This document shows positions 37,589-46,083 of a DNA stretch of 64,000 nucleotides, piece after piece. The DNA is from Paenibacillus larvae subsp. larvae (GTDB lineage Bacteria > Bacillota > Bacilli > Paenibacillales > NBRC-103111). Positions within the stretch are counted from its first letter, which is position 1. The number at the start of each line of letters is the position of its first letter. The stretch lies in contig NZ_CP019687.1 in assembly GCF_002003265.1 (NCBI RefSeq), positions 2,294,001 to 2,358,000 on the forward strand, read 5' to 3'. Below the pieces are notes generated by a model. That model saw only the letters and a program-made list of their open reading frames with translations. It was not told where the DNA came from and did no database searches. A program made the position numbers and the translations under genes.

Positions 37589-37619
37589 TTCCACCCCTTC
37601 TTTCGTTAATTCAATAATG

Positions 37620-37636
37620 TTGTCCGAGGGAAACTT
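37620..37636 (-). promoter_or_regulatory. Possible MntR operator upstream of mntH
   Basis: The minus strand reads AGTTTCCCTCGGACAAC. One half matches the AGTTTCC half of the Bacillus MntR box, and the other half is degenerate. The position just ahead of mntH is right. This is a weak call. Confidence 0.35.
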
Positions 37637-37775
37637 TTATTTTAAAAAAATAGAGCTCCGCCTTGAACCAGTTTATTTCTTTTGCCTTGAAGTGGTGCAC
37701 AATTCTTTTGGACCATCCTAAGACGAAGAGATTTCGTTGGCCTGGTTTGAATGGTACAAATTTCGGCGGAAATAC

Positions 37776-37815
37776 AAAAATTGAACCTGAAGAAATCCTT
37801 CAGGCTCAATTTTAT
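37776..37815 (-). terminator. glpX terminator
   Basis: On the minus strand AAATTGAGCCTGAAGG and CTTCAGGTTCAATTT form a long stem, followed by TTGTATTT, right after the glpX stop. Confidence 0.85.
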
Positions 37816-37822
37816 AACAGAT

Positions 37823-38830
37823 TTAAAGGCTATCTCCCTCTACAGGGGCAGCTACTTGCCCTTCTGTTTTGTTCAGGAGCGGTTTATTCGGCAAATAGTG
37901 GGTTGTCTGAATATAACGTACTGTTTTGGTTTTCGCCCGCATTACGAGAGAATGCGTTTCCGCTTTTTCCCCTTTCAGATAGCGGACTCCCTTTAAAAAG
38001 CTGCCGGATGTTACACCCGTAGCCGCAAAAATAACATCGCCGGTTCCAACCATTTCTTCCATCGTTAAGATTTGGTACGGGTCCTTCATGCCCATCTCTA
38101 TACACCGTTCATATTCCGCGGCATTACCGGGCATTAGTCTTGCCTGAATCTCTCCACCGAGACATTTCAGTGCGGCTGCCGCCAGAACTCCCTCAGGAGC
38201 ACCTCCTGAGCCTACAAACAAGTCAATTCCGCTTTCCTCCATTGCAGGGGCAATTGCTCCGGCCACGTCCCCATCGCTTAAGAACTTGATCCTCACTCCA
38301 ACCCGGCGCAATGCTTTCACAATTGGGTCATGGCGTTCCCGGTCGAGAAGCATAACCGTTAGATCGCTTATATTTTTGTGCAGCTCTTTTGCCGCAGTTT
38401 GCAGTGTCTTCTCAATTGGATCGGCAATGCTTACCTTCCCGGCCAGTTGTGGCCCGACAGCCAGCTTTTCCATATACATATCCGGAGCATGAAGCAAATT
38501 CCCCCGCGGCGCCATAGCAAGTACAGAAATGGCATTATCGAGACCTTGTGCGACTATATTGGTTCCTTCGAGCGGGTCAACTGCTATGTCCACTTCTATT
38601 CCCTGATTATTCCCAACCGCTTCCCCAATATACAGCATTGGGGCTTCGTCCATTTCGCCTTCCCCAATCACGACGGTTCCTTGAACGGAAACCGTATCGA
38701 ACATTACCCTCATGGCTGTAGTAGCAGCCTCATCCGCTTCGTTCTTCTTGCCCCGTCCCATCCATTTCGCGGATGCGAGTGCTGCCGCTTCCGTAACTCT
38801 TACGACCTCCAAGGCCAGTTCTCTCTCCAT
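37823..38830 (-). CDS. glpX: Class II fructose-1,6-bisphosphatase (GlpX)
   Basis: This enzyme hydrolyses fructose 1,6-bisphosphate for gluconeogenesis. The metal and phosphate sites are seen in VVIGEGEMDEAPMLYIG and in AVDPLEGTNIVAQG. GDVAGAI and GSGGAPEGVLAAAALK follow. It has about 335 residues. I place the start at the ATG at 38830; a TTG nine bases earlier is the only other choice, and a G7 run lies 12 bp upstream. It follows the transaldolase gene by 35 bp in one operon. Bacillus and Clostridium clusters often group fba, tal, glpX and rho in the same way. Confidence 0.92.
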   Translation of the reverse strand: MERELALEVVRVTEAAALASAKWMGRGKKNEADEAATTAMRVMFDTVSVQGTVVIGEGEMDEAPMLYIGEAVGNNQGIEVDIAVDPLEGTNIVAQGLDNAISVLAMAPRGNLLHAPDMYMEKLAVGPQLAGKVSIADPIEKTLQTAAKELHKNISDLTVMLLDRERHDPIVKALRRVGVRIKFLSDGDVAGAIAPAMEESGIDLFVGSGGAPEGVLAAAALKCLGGEIQARLMPGNAAEYERCIEMGMKDPYQILTMEEMVGTGDVIFAATGVTSGSFLKGVRYLKGEKAETHSLVMRAKTKTVRYIQTTHYLPNKPLLNKTEGQVAAPVEGDSL

Positions 38831-38865
38831 AGTCGACAAGGCCCCCCCATTTGTTTAACTATTTA

Positions 38866-39522
38866 TTAAAACGGTTTTTGCTCGGCATTTTTCCAGTCTT
38901 CATTGAACTTGGCAATTCCGGCATCCGTCAGAGGATGTCTCATCATACTTTCAAACACTTTGTATGGAATAGTGGCAATATCCGAACCCGCCAAAGCGGC
39001 TTCGATTACATGAGTGGTATGGCGTACACTGGCTGCAATAATTTGTGATTCAATGCCATGAATCTTGAACATCTGGCTGATCTCTTCAATCAAGTTCATC
39101 CCGATCTGGTTAATATCGTCCAGACGGCCAATAAAAGGTGAAACATATGTGGCTCCGGCACGGGCTGCCAGAAGGGCTTGTGTGGAACTGAAAATGAGCG
39201 TGACATTCGTTTTGATGCCAAGCTTGGACAGCCTGTTGGTTGCTTTCAGCCCTTCGGCATTCATGGGTACTTTAATCACGATCCCCTCACCTAGCCCGGC
39301 CAATTTCTTCCCTTGTTCGACCATGCCCTCAGCATCTTCTGCTACAACTTCAGTACTAAGAGGCAGATCTCCTGTAATGGAAATGATCTCTTTGACTGTC
39401 TCGAAAAAATCCCTTCCTTCTTTTGCAATCAGGGAAGGATTTGTGGTAATACCAGAGATAACCCCCAGTTCATGCACTTTTCTGATTTCTTCTACACTAG
39501 CTGAATCAATAAATAAACGCAT
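38866..39522 (-). CDS. tal: Transaldolase, short (TalC/fructose-6-phosphate aldolase-like) type
   Basis: This enzyme transfers a dihydroxyacetone unit between sugar phosphates in the non-oxidative pentose pathway. The 218-residue single-domain form matches the Firmicute TalC group. The Schiff-base lysine is Lys84 in [10 protein letters not shown], and the N-terminal [15 protein letters not shown] and [12 protein letters not shown] carry further active-site residues. Whether it acts as transaldolase or as fructose-6-phosphate aldolase is not clear from motifs alone. GGTGAGAGC lies before the ATG. It is co-transcribed with glpX. Confidence 0.9.
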   Translation of the reverse strand: MRLFIDSASVEEIRKVHELGVISGITTNPSLIAKEGRDFFETVKEIISITGDLPLSTEVVAEDAEGMVEQGKKLAGLGEGIVIKVPMNAEGLKATNRLSKLGIKTNVTLIFSSTQALLAARAGATYVSPFIGRLDDINQIGMNLIEEISQMFKIHGIESQIIAASVRHTTHVIEAALAGSDIATIPYKVFESMMRHPLTDAGIAKFNEDWKNAEQKPF

Positions 39523-39666
39523 GCTCTCACCACTTTCTTTTTGTTGATATGGTTCATCCCCATATCTTTACCCCATTTAACCTTATCATAAAACGGGATA
39601 AAAAGTCACAATTCGGGAAAAAGCAACCGTAAATCCAATAAACATAAATTCTGTATGTAAAAACAC

Positions 39667-39868
39667 AAAAAACCCGCAGTGCCGTCCGGTTTTATAGTTT
39701 CAAACCCGCTCTCGCAGGTGGGTGACCGCAGAAGTACTTTTGAAATCCCTTTTCGAGGGCATGTCAGCCATACTTCGATCTAAGTCTCCCTTGAAACTGT
39801 CATTGGTTCAAAACAACAAAAACCGAAACGAACATCGCAGGATATTCAATTTGTGTTTAGCTTATGCT
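39667..39868 (-). ncRNA. ssrS: 6S RNA
   Basis: This RNA binds the sigma-A form of RNA polymerase by mimicking an open promoter. On the minus strand the 5' part reads CCTGCGATGTTCGTTTCGG, with the GATGTTCG core found in known 6S RNAs. The 3' part, CCGGACGGCACTGCGGG, pairs with it over about 20 bp to give the closing stem. A second long stem (AGTTTCAA with TTGAAACT) leads to a bulged centre and a CCCTCGAAAAGGG hairpin. The ACCCACCTGC motif typical of the 3' side is present. A T6 tract ends the transcript, and a good promoter precedes it. The recognition rests on these shared motifs from memory. It sits between the transaldolase and the DUF624 gene. Confidence 0.87.
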
Positions 39869-39874
39869 GTATCT

Positions 39875-39903
39875 ATTATAGAACAGATTTTTTGAAGATT
39901 CAA
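39875..39903 (-). promoter_or_regulatory. 6S RNA promoter
   Basis: On the minus strand TTGAAT (39903-39898), a 17-bp spacer and TATAAT (39880-39875) form a strong sigma-A promoter. Transcription should start near 39868. Confidence 0.8.
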
Positions 39904-39933
39904 GTGATGGGCGGAATGTGGAAGTCCTGTTAC

Positions 39934-40629
39934 TTATGCCTTATTTGGAGTCTGTTTCACGGACAATTCTTCCGCTTTATCCTCTTTTTCCTGTTCTGCC
40001 AAAGCCTGAGCCATCTTTTCCTGCTTTTGTCTGATTTTCAGGAAGTTCCGGTAGAACATCCAAAACGAATACGTTGCCATAACACTTCCCGCAAAAAACA
40101 GGATCAGCGGCGGAAACTTAACACCGATATAAGTGATCAATGCATTGACCACAATAAGTGAAAAAGCGTTAAGCGGATTTCCAACCGTAATCAGAAGCGC
40201 ATTTTTCACAATATGTCTGACCTTCATGTGAAGGTGCACCGTAATCGAAACGAAATTAATTATCGCGGCTGTTAAAATAAACCCAAGAGCCAGAAACAAA
40301 TACGAAAGAAAATGGAAAGTGCCGGATTGTGCGGCATAGAATTTGTAGTTGACGAAGACAACAATTGCCAGAAGGACAAAGGTCAGTCCGCCAAGCATAC
40401 TCTGAAGGTAATTTTCCTTGTACCCTTTGAAAAAAGTCTTGAATAAGGGAACATCCTCATCCCCCATTACCCATTTGCGTACTACGGAAAACATGGCTGC
40501 CATGGATGGAAGCAATGTAAACGGTGCCAAAACAGCGAGAAGAAGGAGCGTCATTGCCCACATTTCCGGGGTATTCAGGCCTGCAAGAACTACCCAGAAA
40601 AATAGGAAGCTGGCCAAGAGACCCAGCAA
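39934..40629 (-). CDS. YesL-like DUF624 membrane protein, N-terminus apparently frameshifted
   Basis: This polytopic protein has about five membrane helices (LLASFLFFWVVLAGL, WAMTLLLLAVLAPF, LGGLTFVLLAIVVFV and others) and a charged C-terminal tail rich in Lys, Glu and Gln. VFSVVRKW-like and FFKGYKENYLQS motifs are those of DUF624 (YesL). The annotated frame begins at a TTG and lacks the family start. The same frame continues upstream without a stop through GGLYRLTEWITRLAAIN. An ATG at 40682 would begin MGGLYRLTEW if the G5 run (plus-strand CCCCC, 40676-40680) had one more G. An AGAGGA ribosome site precedes that ATG. Its function is unknown; DUF624 proteins are often near carbohydrate genes. 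Confidence 0.78.
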   Translation of the reverse strand: MLGLLASFLFFWVVLAGLNTPEMWAMTLLLLAVLAPFTLLPSMAAMFSVVRKWVMGDEDVPLFKTFFKGYKENYLQSMLGGLTFVLLAIVVFVNYKFYAAQSGTFHFLSYLFLALGFILTAAIINFVSITVHLHMKVRHIVKNALLITVGNPLNAFSLIVVNALITYIGVKFPPLILFFAGSVMATYSFWMFYRNFLKIRQKQEKMAQALAEQEKEDKAEELSVKQTPNKA

Positions 40630-40815
40630 ATTAATTGCGGCCAGTCTCGTAATCCATTCTGTCAGCCGGTAAAGTCCCCCATAATTCCTCTAAACTCCAA
40701 GATGGTGCCCTCCTAAAAAGGTTTGTTTTCATTATTATAGCTTATTTCGCTTGGATTAGATAGGAAAAAGAGATCTGCAGCCGGCAGATCTCTACAATGT
40801 CCGTTTAAGACAATC

Positions 40816-42333
40816 TTATATGAAATTCTCTTTCTTTGAAGAGTGGGTTCTGTTCTTGGAATAATCGCGGTTTGAGAAATCTCTTCCTCCGCGGCGGTCT
40901 TTATCCCGGTCCCTGTATCCATCTTTGCGTGAAGAACGGTAACCTCCGGAACGGCGGTCATTGCCGTATGGCTTACGTCCCGAATTCCGAACGTCGAAAC
41001 GGCGTTTTTTCGCACGAAGCGGTTCTTCAGGAGTCAGTTCAATATTTACGTCTTTCTTCTCACCGGTCAGCAGTTTAAGAGCCGCAGCCAATAAATTTAC
41101 AGAGTCATATTGCTCCAGAAGTTGAATGGCAACACCCTTAAATTCCTGATGATTATCTTTTTCCATCAGCTCCAGGATACGTTCTGCTGTCATCTTTTGC
41201 TTGCCTTCCATAGCTTCAGCCAGGCTCGGCAGTGGTTTTCTGCTAATCTTATGACGGGTTACTTTCTCAATGAAATGAAGATGGTCAATCTCACGGGGAG
41301 TGACAAATGTCCAGGCCGTTCCTTCTTTACCTGCACGTCCGGTACGACCGATACGGTGAACGTAGCTTTCCGGATCTTGCGGAAGGTCGAAGTTGATTAC
41401 ATGGGAAACCCCACTTACATCCAAACCGCGGGCAGCCACATCCGTAGCCACGAGAACATCAATGCTTCCATCACGGAATTTTCTCATCACATTGTCACGC
41501 TGATTTTGGGAAAGGTCGCCATGCAGGCCTTCGGCAGCATATCCCCTTTTTTGCAGGGCTTCCGATAATTCGTCCACTCTGCGCTTGGTACGGCCAAAAA
41601 TAATGGCAAGTTCCGGCGCTTCCATATCCAACAGACGGCTAAGTGCCTCAAATTTCTGTTTTTCATGTACTTCGATATATGCTTGAGCAATAAGCGGTGC
41701 ACTTACTTGCTTAGGAATAACCGAAACGTGTTGAGGGTTGCGCAAGAACTGATGAGCAAGCTTCTGAATATTAGGCGGCATTGTGGCGGAAAACAGCATA
41801 GTATGGCGCTCTTCTGGAACTTGACTCAAGATAGATTGAATGTCATCCATAAAGCCCATGTCAAGCATTTCATCTGCTTCGTCCAGAACGACTGTCTCCA
41901 CACCTTCAAGCTTGATGGTTTTGCGGTTAATGTGGTCAAGCAAACGGCCTGGGGTACCGATAATAATTTGAGGTTTCTTTTTCAATGCGCGAATTTGTTT
42001 AACGATATCCTGTCCGCCATAGATAGGCAGGGAACGGATCCCTTTAAAACGTCCCAGCTTGCTGATTTCTTCTGCCACTTGAATCGCGAGCTCCCGGGTA
42101 GGACACATAACCAGTGCAACAATTTTATCTGCAGCCGTATCAATCTTGTTGATAAGAGGAACACCGAAAGCGGCAGTTTTTCCTGTTCCTGTTTGCGCCT
42201 GACCGATCAGATCATGTCCTTGGAGGGCAAGTGGAATTGTTTTTGCCTGGATAGGTGTTGCCTCTTCAAATCCCATTTCTGTAATTGCTTTTGTAACTTT
42301 TGGTTCTAAACCGAATTCTTGAAATGTAGCCAA
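40816..42333 (-). CDS. cshA: DEAD-box RNA helicase (CshA type)
   Basis: This ATP-dependent helicase unwinds RNA in ribosome assembly, the degradosome and the cold response. The complete motif set is present: the Q motif region [23 protein letters not shown], Walker [21 protein letters not shown] box [13 protein letters not shown], and [13 protein letters not shown]. The C-terminal tail is basic and rich in Arg, Gly, Asp and Ser ([20 protein letters not shown]), as in CshA proteins that bind RNA nonspecifically. It has 505 residues. The start is TTG with GGAG 11 bp upstream. A long leader containing a 16-codon ORF precedes it. Confidence 0.93.
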   Translation of the reverse strand: MATFQEFGLEPKVTKAITEMGFEEATPIQAKTIPLALQGHDLIGQAQTGTGKTAAFGVPLINKIDTAADKIVALVMCPTRELAIQVAEEISKLGRFKGIRSLPIYGGQDIVKQIRALKKKPQIIIGTPGRLLDHINRKTIKLEGVETVVLDEADEMLDMGFMDDIQSILSQVPEERHTMLFSATMPPNIQKLAHQFLRNPQHVSVIPKQVSAPLIAQAYIEVHEKQKFEALSRLLDMEAPELAIIFGRTKRRVDELSEALQKRGYAAEGLHGDLSQNQRDNVMRKFRDGSIDVLVATDVAARGLDVSGVSHVINFDLPQDPESYVHRIGRTGRAGKEGTAWTFVTPREIDHLHFIEKVTRHKISRKPLPSLAEAMEGKQKMTAERILELMEKDNHQEFKGVAIQLLEQYDSVNLLAAALKLLTGEKKDVNIELTPEEPLRAKKRRFDVRNSGRKPYGNDRRSGGYRSSRKDGYRDRDKDRRGGRDFSNRDYSKNRTHSSKKENFI

Positions 42334-42389
42334 TAGTTTTCAATCTCCTTTATCTTATGAAGGCTTTTCACCTTCGCTGTCTTATATCC

Positions 42390-42440
42390 TTAAGCACGAC
42401 TTACCTGTACTTTTCGCCCATGCAGAACATGTGTATTCAT
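42390..42440 (-). CDS. 16-codon leader ORF upstream of cshA
   Basis: GGGAGG (plus-strand CCTCCC at 42447-42452) lies exactly six bases before an ATG opening MNTHVLHGRKVQVSRA and a TAA, 56 bp before the helicase start. A GAAGG/CCTTC hairpin forms between the ORF end and the cshA ribosome site. The site is stronger than that of cshA itself. Such a peptide could couple ribosome status to helicase expression, but I know of no described example. No amino acid run suggests classic attenuation. Confidence 0.5.
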   Translation of the reverse strand: MNTHVLHGRKVQVSRA

Positions 42441-42483
42441 GAACAGCCTCCCTATAAAAGCGATCCCTAAGAATATCTTGAAC

Positions 42484-42489
42484 ATTATA
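42484..42489 (-). promoter_or_regulatory. Probable -10 of cshA and its leader
   Basis: TATAAT occurs on the minus strand 150 bp upstream of cshA, just upstream of the leader ORF. The -35 hexamer is poor (around TGGAAA). This would give a leader of about 145 nt. The remainder of 42490-42704 up to the divergent gene shows no other feature. Confidence 0.45.
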
Positions 42490-42704
42490 GCACAGATTGA
42501 CCAACCATTTCCAGCCTCACTTTCGGTACACCCCCATGTCCGTTTTATTGCAAATAACCGATGACTTTCATATTCTTCCCTGTTTCTATGATATACTTCC
42601 TTTAGGTGAAACCTTCATCCCGGGTCAGCGTATATAAATACAATTAAGTTTTTTTCGAAAATAGGAAATACTACACAATGAAAAGATAAGGAGCGTTTGG
42701 TCTC

Positions 42705-43238
42705 ATGTCCCTATTTAAACGAGTCGGAAATATTTTAAAGAGCCATAAAGAACAGCCCGCCGTTAAAGAAAGCAACCCTTTTGAAGATTCCCGTGTCGGT
42801 GATATCGTAACGGTAGATTTGGAAGAATATGTTTTTTCAGGTAAAGTCCTTTATTTCGACCGCGGTTATGCCCCCCACCGGTATGCTTATTATGTCCAAA
42901 GCGGCAAAACGATCAAGTGTTTGATTGTGGAAAAAGGACGGACGTATGAATGTTTCATTTGCAATTTTCTGGAAGGTGCACTTGATGACCCTAACGATGT
43001 TCCTTCCACACTTGTCCTGGACGGCGATAAAACGTATGAATTGGAGCACCACCGGTTAGATGTGACCCGAACCGAAGGCAATACCGACTTCCGCAGCGGG
43101 GATGAAGCCATGTTCTGGCGCTATTTCAGCGCCGGAGAAGATTACTTCTTCCTCCAATGGCAGGACGGGAAATTCGTTGCTATGGAAGGAAGCAGAATTC
43201 CTGCTGCCGATGTAAAATTCTTGAAAGGATCCTTATAG
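42705..43238 (+). CDS. DUF4178 domain protein
   Basis: This soluble 177-residue protein carries the DUF4178 core, a beta-rich module seen in Firmicutes: VGDIVTVDLEEYVFSGKVLYF, then HRYAYYVQSGKTIKCLIVEKG and, near the C-terminus, YFFLQWQDGKFVAMEGSRI. The family function is unknown. AAGGAGCG lies upstream of the ATG. It is followed by a lipoprotein of the DUF4247 family 28 bp downstream. In related genomes these two domains occur side by side, and this arrangement suggests a shared membrane-surface role, which is inferred. Confidence 0.8.
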   Translation: MSLFKRVGNILKSHKEQPAVKESNPFEDSRVGDIVTVDLEEYVFSGKVLYFDRGYAPHRYAYYVQSGKTIKCLIVEKGRTYECFICNFLEGALDDPNDVPSTLVLDGDKTYELEHHRLDVTRTEGNTDFRSGDEAMFWRYFSAGEDYFFLQWQDGKFVAMEGSRIPAADVKFLKGSL

Positions 43239-43266
43239 GATCGTTCCGGGAAAAGGGGGAAGCAAG

Positions 43267-43935
43267 GTGTCTAAATGGTGTAAATGGATCGCTGTTCTAA
43301 TGGTATTCACCCTTCTTGTCGGGTGTTCAAACGTTGGCGACTATGTCAAGGATCATTACAATCTTGTTAAAGCCGATGGCAAAGGAAGCAATATGTCCAA
43401 AGTATATTCGGTAGAAGGCAAAAAAGTCCCGGAAGTATCCAAAGAACTGGCAAATGAGCAAAAGCCGAAAGAAATGAGCAAGGAATCCGATGAACAAATG
43501 TTTCTTCTGTACAACGATCAGGTTATAAATGTACAGAAGGATCCGAAAAATGAAAATAATACGCTAGTTGAAATCAATACAATTGAATATGCGAAGGAGC
43601 ATTACAATTCTTCCTTCCTGCAAACCTTTCTGACGGCTGCGGCACTGCAATCTGTTCTGGGCGGCGGGTGGTTTAATTCGAACTCGAATTCCTCCTACAA
43701 AGGATATAGCTCTACTCCCCAGCAAAACAGACAGCAGGACTCCGGCAGTACGGATAAGAAAGACAGCAATACCCCATCCACTTCCGACCGGAAAGGCTCG
43801 TTTGATACCGGCAAAAAGGATACGGGCAGCAGTAGCCGTAAGAATGACGGATCGGCTCCAAAGACCAAATCTGATACTGGTTCAAAGCCTGGAACCAGCG
43901 GACGTTCCGGTTCATTCAGTACAAAAAAGAAATAA
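43267..43935 (+). CDS. DUF4247 lipoprotein
   Basis: This 222-residue protein has a lipoprotein signal: a basic start, a hydrophobic stretch (IAVLMVFTLL) and the lipobox LVGC with Cys20. The folded part (residues 21-130) contains VYSVEGKKVPEVSKEL, DEQMFLLYNDQVINVQKD and HYNSSFLQTFLTAA, as in DUF4247. The C-terminal 90 residues are Ser, Lys, Gly and Asp-rich low-complexity sequence, probably disordered and exposed to the wall. The start is GTG with GGGGGAAGC upstream. It pairs with the DUF4178 gene before it. Confidence 0.82.
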   Translation: MSKWCKWIAVLMVFTLLVGCSNVGDYVKDHYNLVKADGKGSNMSKVYSVEGKKVPEVSKELANEQKPKEMSKESDEQMFLLYNDQVINVQKDPKNENNTLVEINTIEYAKEHYNSSFLQTFLTAAALQSVLGGGWFNSNSNSSYKGYSSTPQQNRQQDSGSTDKKDSNTPSTSDRKGSFDTGKKDTGSSSRKNDGSAPKTKSDTGSKPGTSGRSGSFSTKKK

Positions 43936-43972
43936 AAAGGCAATGAACCAAAGATTTTGTCGGCGTTTTGAA

Positions 43973-44133
43973 GGGGCTGTCCCAAAAGTCGATTTGTGAT
44001 GTTTTGATTCCCGCTTAAAGTTAAATTTCAGGCAAAAAAGAACCTCCAAATCCACTTTGCCAGTGGATTTGGAGGTTCTATAGTTTGGAGTTTGGGACTG
44101 GATCATTCATGCGAACACTTATAGGACAGCCCC
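43973..44133. mobile_element. MITE-like element with GGGGCTGTCC terminal inverted repeats
   Basis: GGGGCTGTCC (43973-43982) and GGACAGCCCC (44124-44133) are perfect 10-bp inverted ends, extending imperfectly to about 16 bp. The left end GGGGCTGTCCCAAAAGTC looks like the ends of IS1182-type transposons. In the middle, AGAACCTCCAAATCCACT pairs with AGTGGATTTGGAGGTTCT around a five-base loop. There is no coding sequence. The right end seems to be split: AGTTTGGGAC at 44090-44099 continues as GACAGCCCC only after about 25 bp. I see no clear target duplication. No full-length parent is present in this window. Confidence 0.7.
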
Positions 44134-44232
44134 TTGTGTTTAGACAAAGCCTCCTCTGCAATGAGAAGCAAAAGTTTTATCTTCCGGCTCTCTTTTACCG
44201 GCAATATGAATGTAAACACTTCCTCCGATCCG

Positions 44233-44808
44233 CTATCCTTTCGCCTGGGAAAAAAGCACTTCCAGCATTAGGCTTAAATCCTCTTCTCTTACGGGCCCGA
44301 ACTCTTCCGGCCATTCGTAAATAAAGGCGGAATAGGATTTAACAAGCAAAAAAGCCAGTATCCGGCTGGGAAGAGAAACCGGCACTTCTCCTCTTTCCCC
44401 CGCCTCTTTAACCACCTTTTCAATATAATGTACGACGCTCAGCTGAACATTTTTCATTCCAAGGCGAATCTCCCCGGTCTGCAATTCCCTGTATTCCTCA
44501 TAAAGTTTGCAGAAAAAAGGGTCCGACGCCCTGAACCTGGTCATTTCATGCAGCAAATTATTAATATTGTCCAAAAACGGGGTTCCTTTCCCCATTCGGG
44601 AAGCCGCTTCACTCTGGAGGCGCCGCCACTTATACTCCATTACCTCCGATACAACCGCTTCCTTGTCTTTAAAATACAAATAAACGGTTCCCTTTCCAAT
44701 CTGGGCACCTTTGGCAATCTGCTCGATCGTGGTGTTTTTAACCCCTTGTCTTGTGAACAGTTGTTCAGCCGCCTCCAAAATCCTGATTTTCTTGTCTGTT
44801 CCCTTCAC
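44233..44808 (-). CDS. TetR-family transcriptional regulator
   Basis: This one-component repressor has 191 residues. The N-terminal helix-turn-helix (RILEAAEQLFTRQGVKNTTI, then IAKGAQIGKGTVYLYFKDKEAVVSEVM) is clear. The C-terminal ligand domain is helical and not diagnostic, with FRASDPFFCKLYEEYRELQ and VKEAGERGEVPVSLPSRILAFLLVKS. It is divergent from yitT with 309 bp between the starts. Regulation of that gene or itself is possible. No drug pump is adjacent. Confidence 0.88.
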   Translation of the reverse strand: MKGTDKKIRILEAAEQLFTRQGVKNTTIEQIAKGAQIGKGTVYLYFKDKEAVVSEVMEYKWRRLQSEAASRMGKGTPFLDNINNLLHEMTRFRASDPFFCKLYEEYRELQTGEIRLGMKNVQLSVVHYIEKVVKEAGERGEVPVSLPSRILAFLLVKSYSAFIYEWPEEFGPVREEDLSLMLEVLFSQAKG

Positions 44809-45050
44809 TTTCTCACACCTATCTTTTTTAATCTGATTATGCCTGTCAACATATCCTGTTTTCTGGTTTATTGCCCATCATAAGACAGCCGCTTGAAAAA
44901 AACAAGATAACAAACGGAATAAAAGGTTTGGCAAAAAACAAATGGTAATAATTATACTTGAATATTTTGCATGATGATGAAAATTCAGTCCATTGCATTT
45001 CTTATATAGGGCCTTTTTAAATCATTTATAGATGTATACAAAAAGTTAAC

Positions 45051-45078
45051 TTGAAAGTTTAGATAAATGCTTTATACT
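45051..45078 (+). promoter_or_regulatory. yitT promoter
   Basis: TTGAAA (45051-45056), a 16-bp spacer and TATACT (45073-45078) lie 40 bp before the gene. The 309-bp gap from 44809 to 45117 holds this and otherwise only AT-rich sequence. Confidence 0.6.
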
Positions 45079-45117
45079 TACATTTGTTTTGCAAAATAAG
45101 TCTTGAGGTGATCAGCA

Positions 45118-45939
45118 TTGAAAAAGGCGGTTGATATCGTCGGAATCATTGTGGGAGGAGCTATCGTTTCCTTTGGTTTTAATATGTTCCTGATTCCCCA
45201 TGAGCTGCTAAGTGGCGGGATTTCAGGTATCGCAATGATGATAGGTTATTTAACAAATTGGGATATATCCTTACTTTACTTTATATTAAATTTGCCCCTG
45301 ATGATATGGGGACTTGCGAAAGTGGGACGCCGGTTTATCGTATTGAGTGTGCTAAATGTGCTGGCCACGGTCTGGTTCATGCAGCTCATCCCCACAGTAT
45401 CCGTAGTGAACGATCAGATACTTGGTGCTGTATTTGGCGGGGTAGTTGTCGGGATCGGTACAGGTATCAGTTTCCGTTTCGGAGGATCTACCGGAGGATT
45501 TGACATTGTTGCTGCTATTGTGACCCGCAAAAGGGACCTGCCACTAGGTATGATGCTGTTTTCATTAAACGGGATTGTCATTTTTGCCCTCGGGTATTTC
45601 AAAAACAACTGGGATCTGGCTCTTTACTCTATGCTGGCGATCTTCGTAACCGGGAAAGTGCTGGATGCCATCTATGTAAGCCACATTAAGGTGACCGCCT
45701 TTATTGTTACAAAACAAAAAGAAGCAATGCTTGAGAAGCTTCTCCAAAAACCCAGAGGAGTTACCATCATCAAAACCGAGGGGGCTTTTACCAAAGAGGA
45801 AAAAGAAATGCTGATGACCGTCACTACTCGATATGAATTAATCGAACTGAAAAAGATCGTAAAAGAGATCGATTCCAAAGCATTCGTTAATATCGTTGAA
45901 ACGGTCGGTATTCAAGGAGAGTTCCGCCGTCTTGAGTAA
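45118..45939 (+). CDS. YitT-family membrane protein (DUF161 + DUF2179)
   Basis: This protein has five to six membrane helices in the first 190 residues (VDIVGIIVGGAIVSFGFNMF, SGGISGIAMMIGYL, LYFILNLPLMIWGL and the glycine-rich FRFGGSTGGFDIVAAIV). The C-terminal cytoplasmic DUF2179 domain then binds a small ligand in related proteins (VTIIKTEGAFTKEEKEMLMTVTTRYEL). It has 273 residues. The TTG start follows GAGGTGATC. YitT-family members are thought to be transporters or channels of unknown substrate. Confidence 0.87.
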   Translation: MKKAVDIVGIIVGGAIVSFGFNMFLIPHELLSGGISGIAMMIGYLTNWDISLLYFILNLPLMIWGLAKVGRRFIVLSVLNVLATVWFMQLIPTVSVVNDQILGAVFGGVVVGIGTGISFRFGGSTGGFDIVAAIVTRKRDLPLGMMLFSLNGIVIFALGYFKNNWDLALYSMLAIFVTGKVLDAIYVSHIKVTAFIVTKQKEAMLEKLLQKPRGVTIIKTEGAFTKEEKEMLMTVTTRYELIELKKIVKEIDSKAFVNIVETVGIQGEFRRLE

Positions 45940-46083
45940 GGGAGTCGGAAGCGGCCCCGATTCCAAGTTCTGCGTCATGCATTGGCATGGTAAATGTGGT
46001 ATAATAAATTTGTAATTTCATACCGTTCTGGTTTTACCAGCTATTTGCTTTTTCTAATCATGTGATTGGAAGGGTGATTGGAT

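Noticed and set aside
39853-40161. Plus-strand 102-codon frame over the 6S promoter
   Set aside because: It is the antisense shadow of the DUF624 gene and the 6S promoter.
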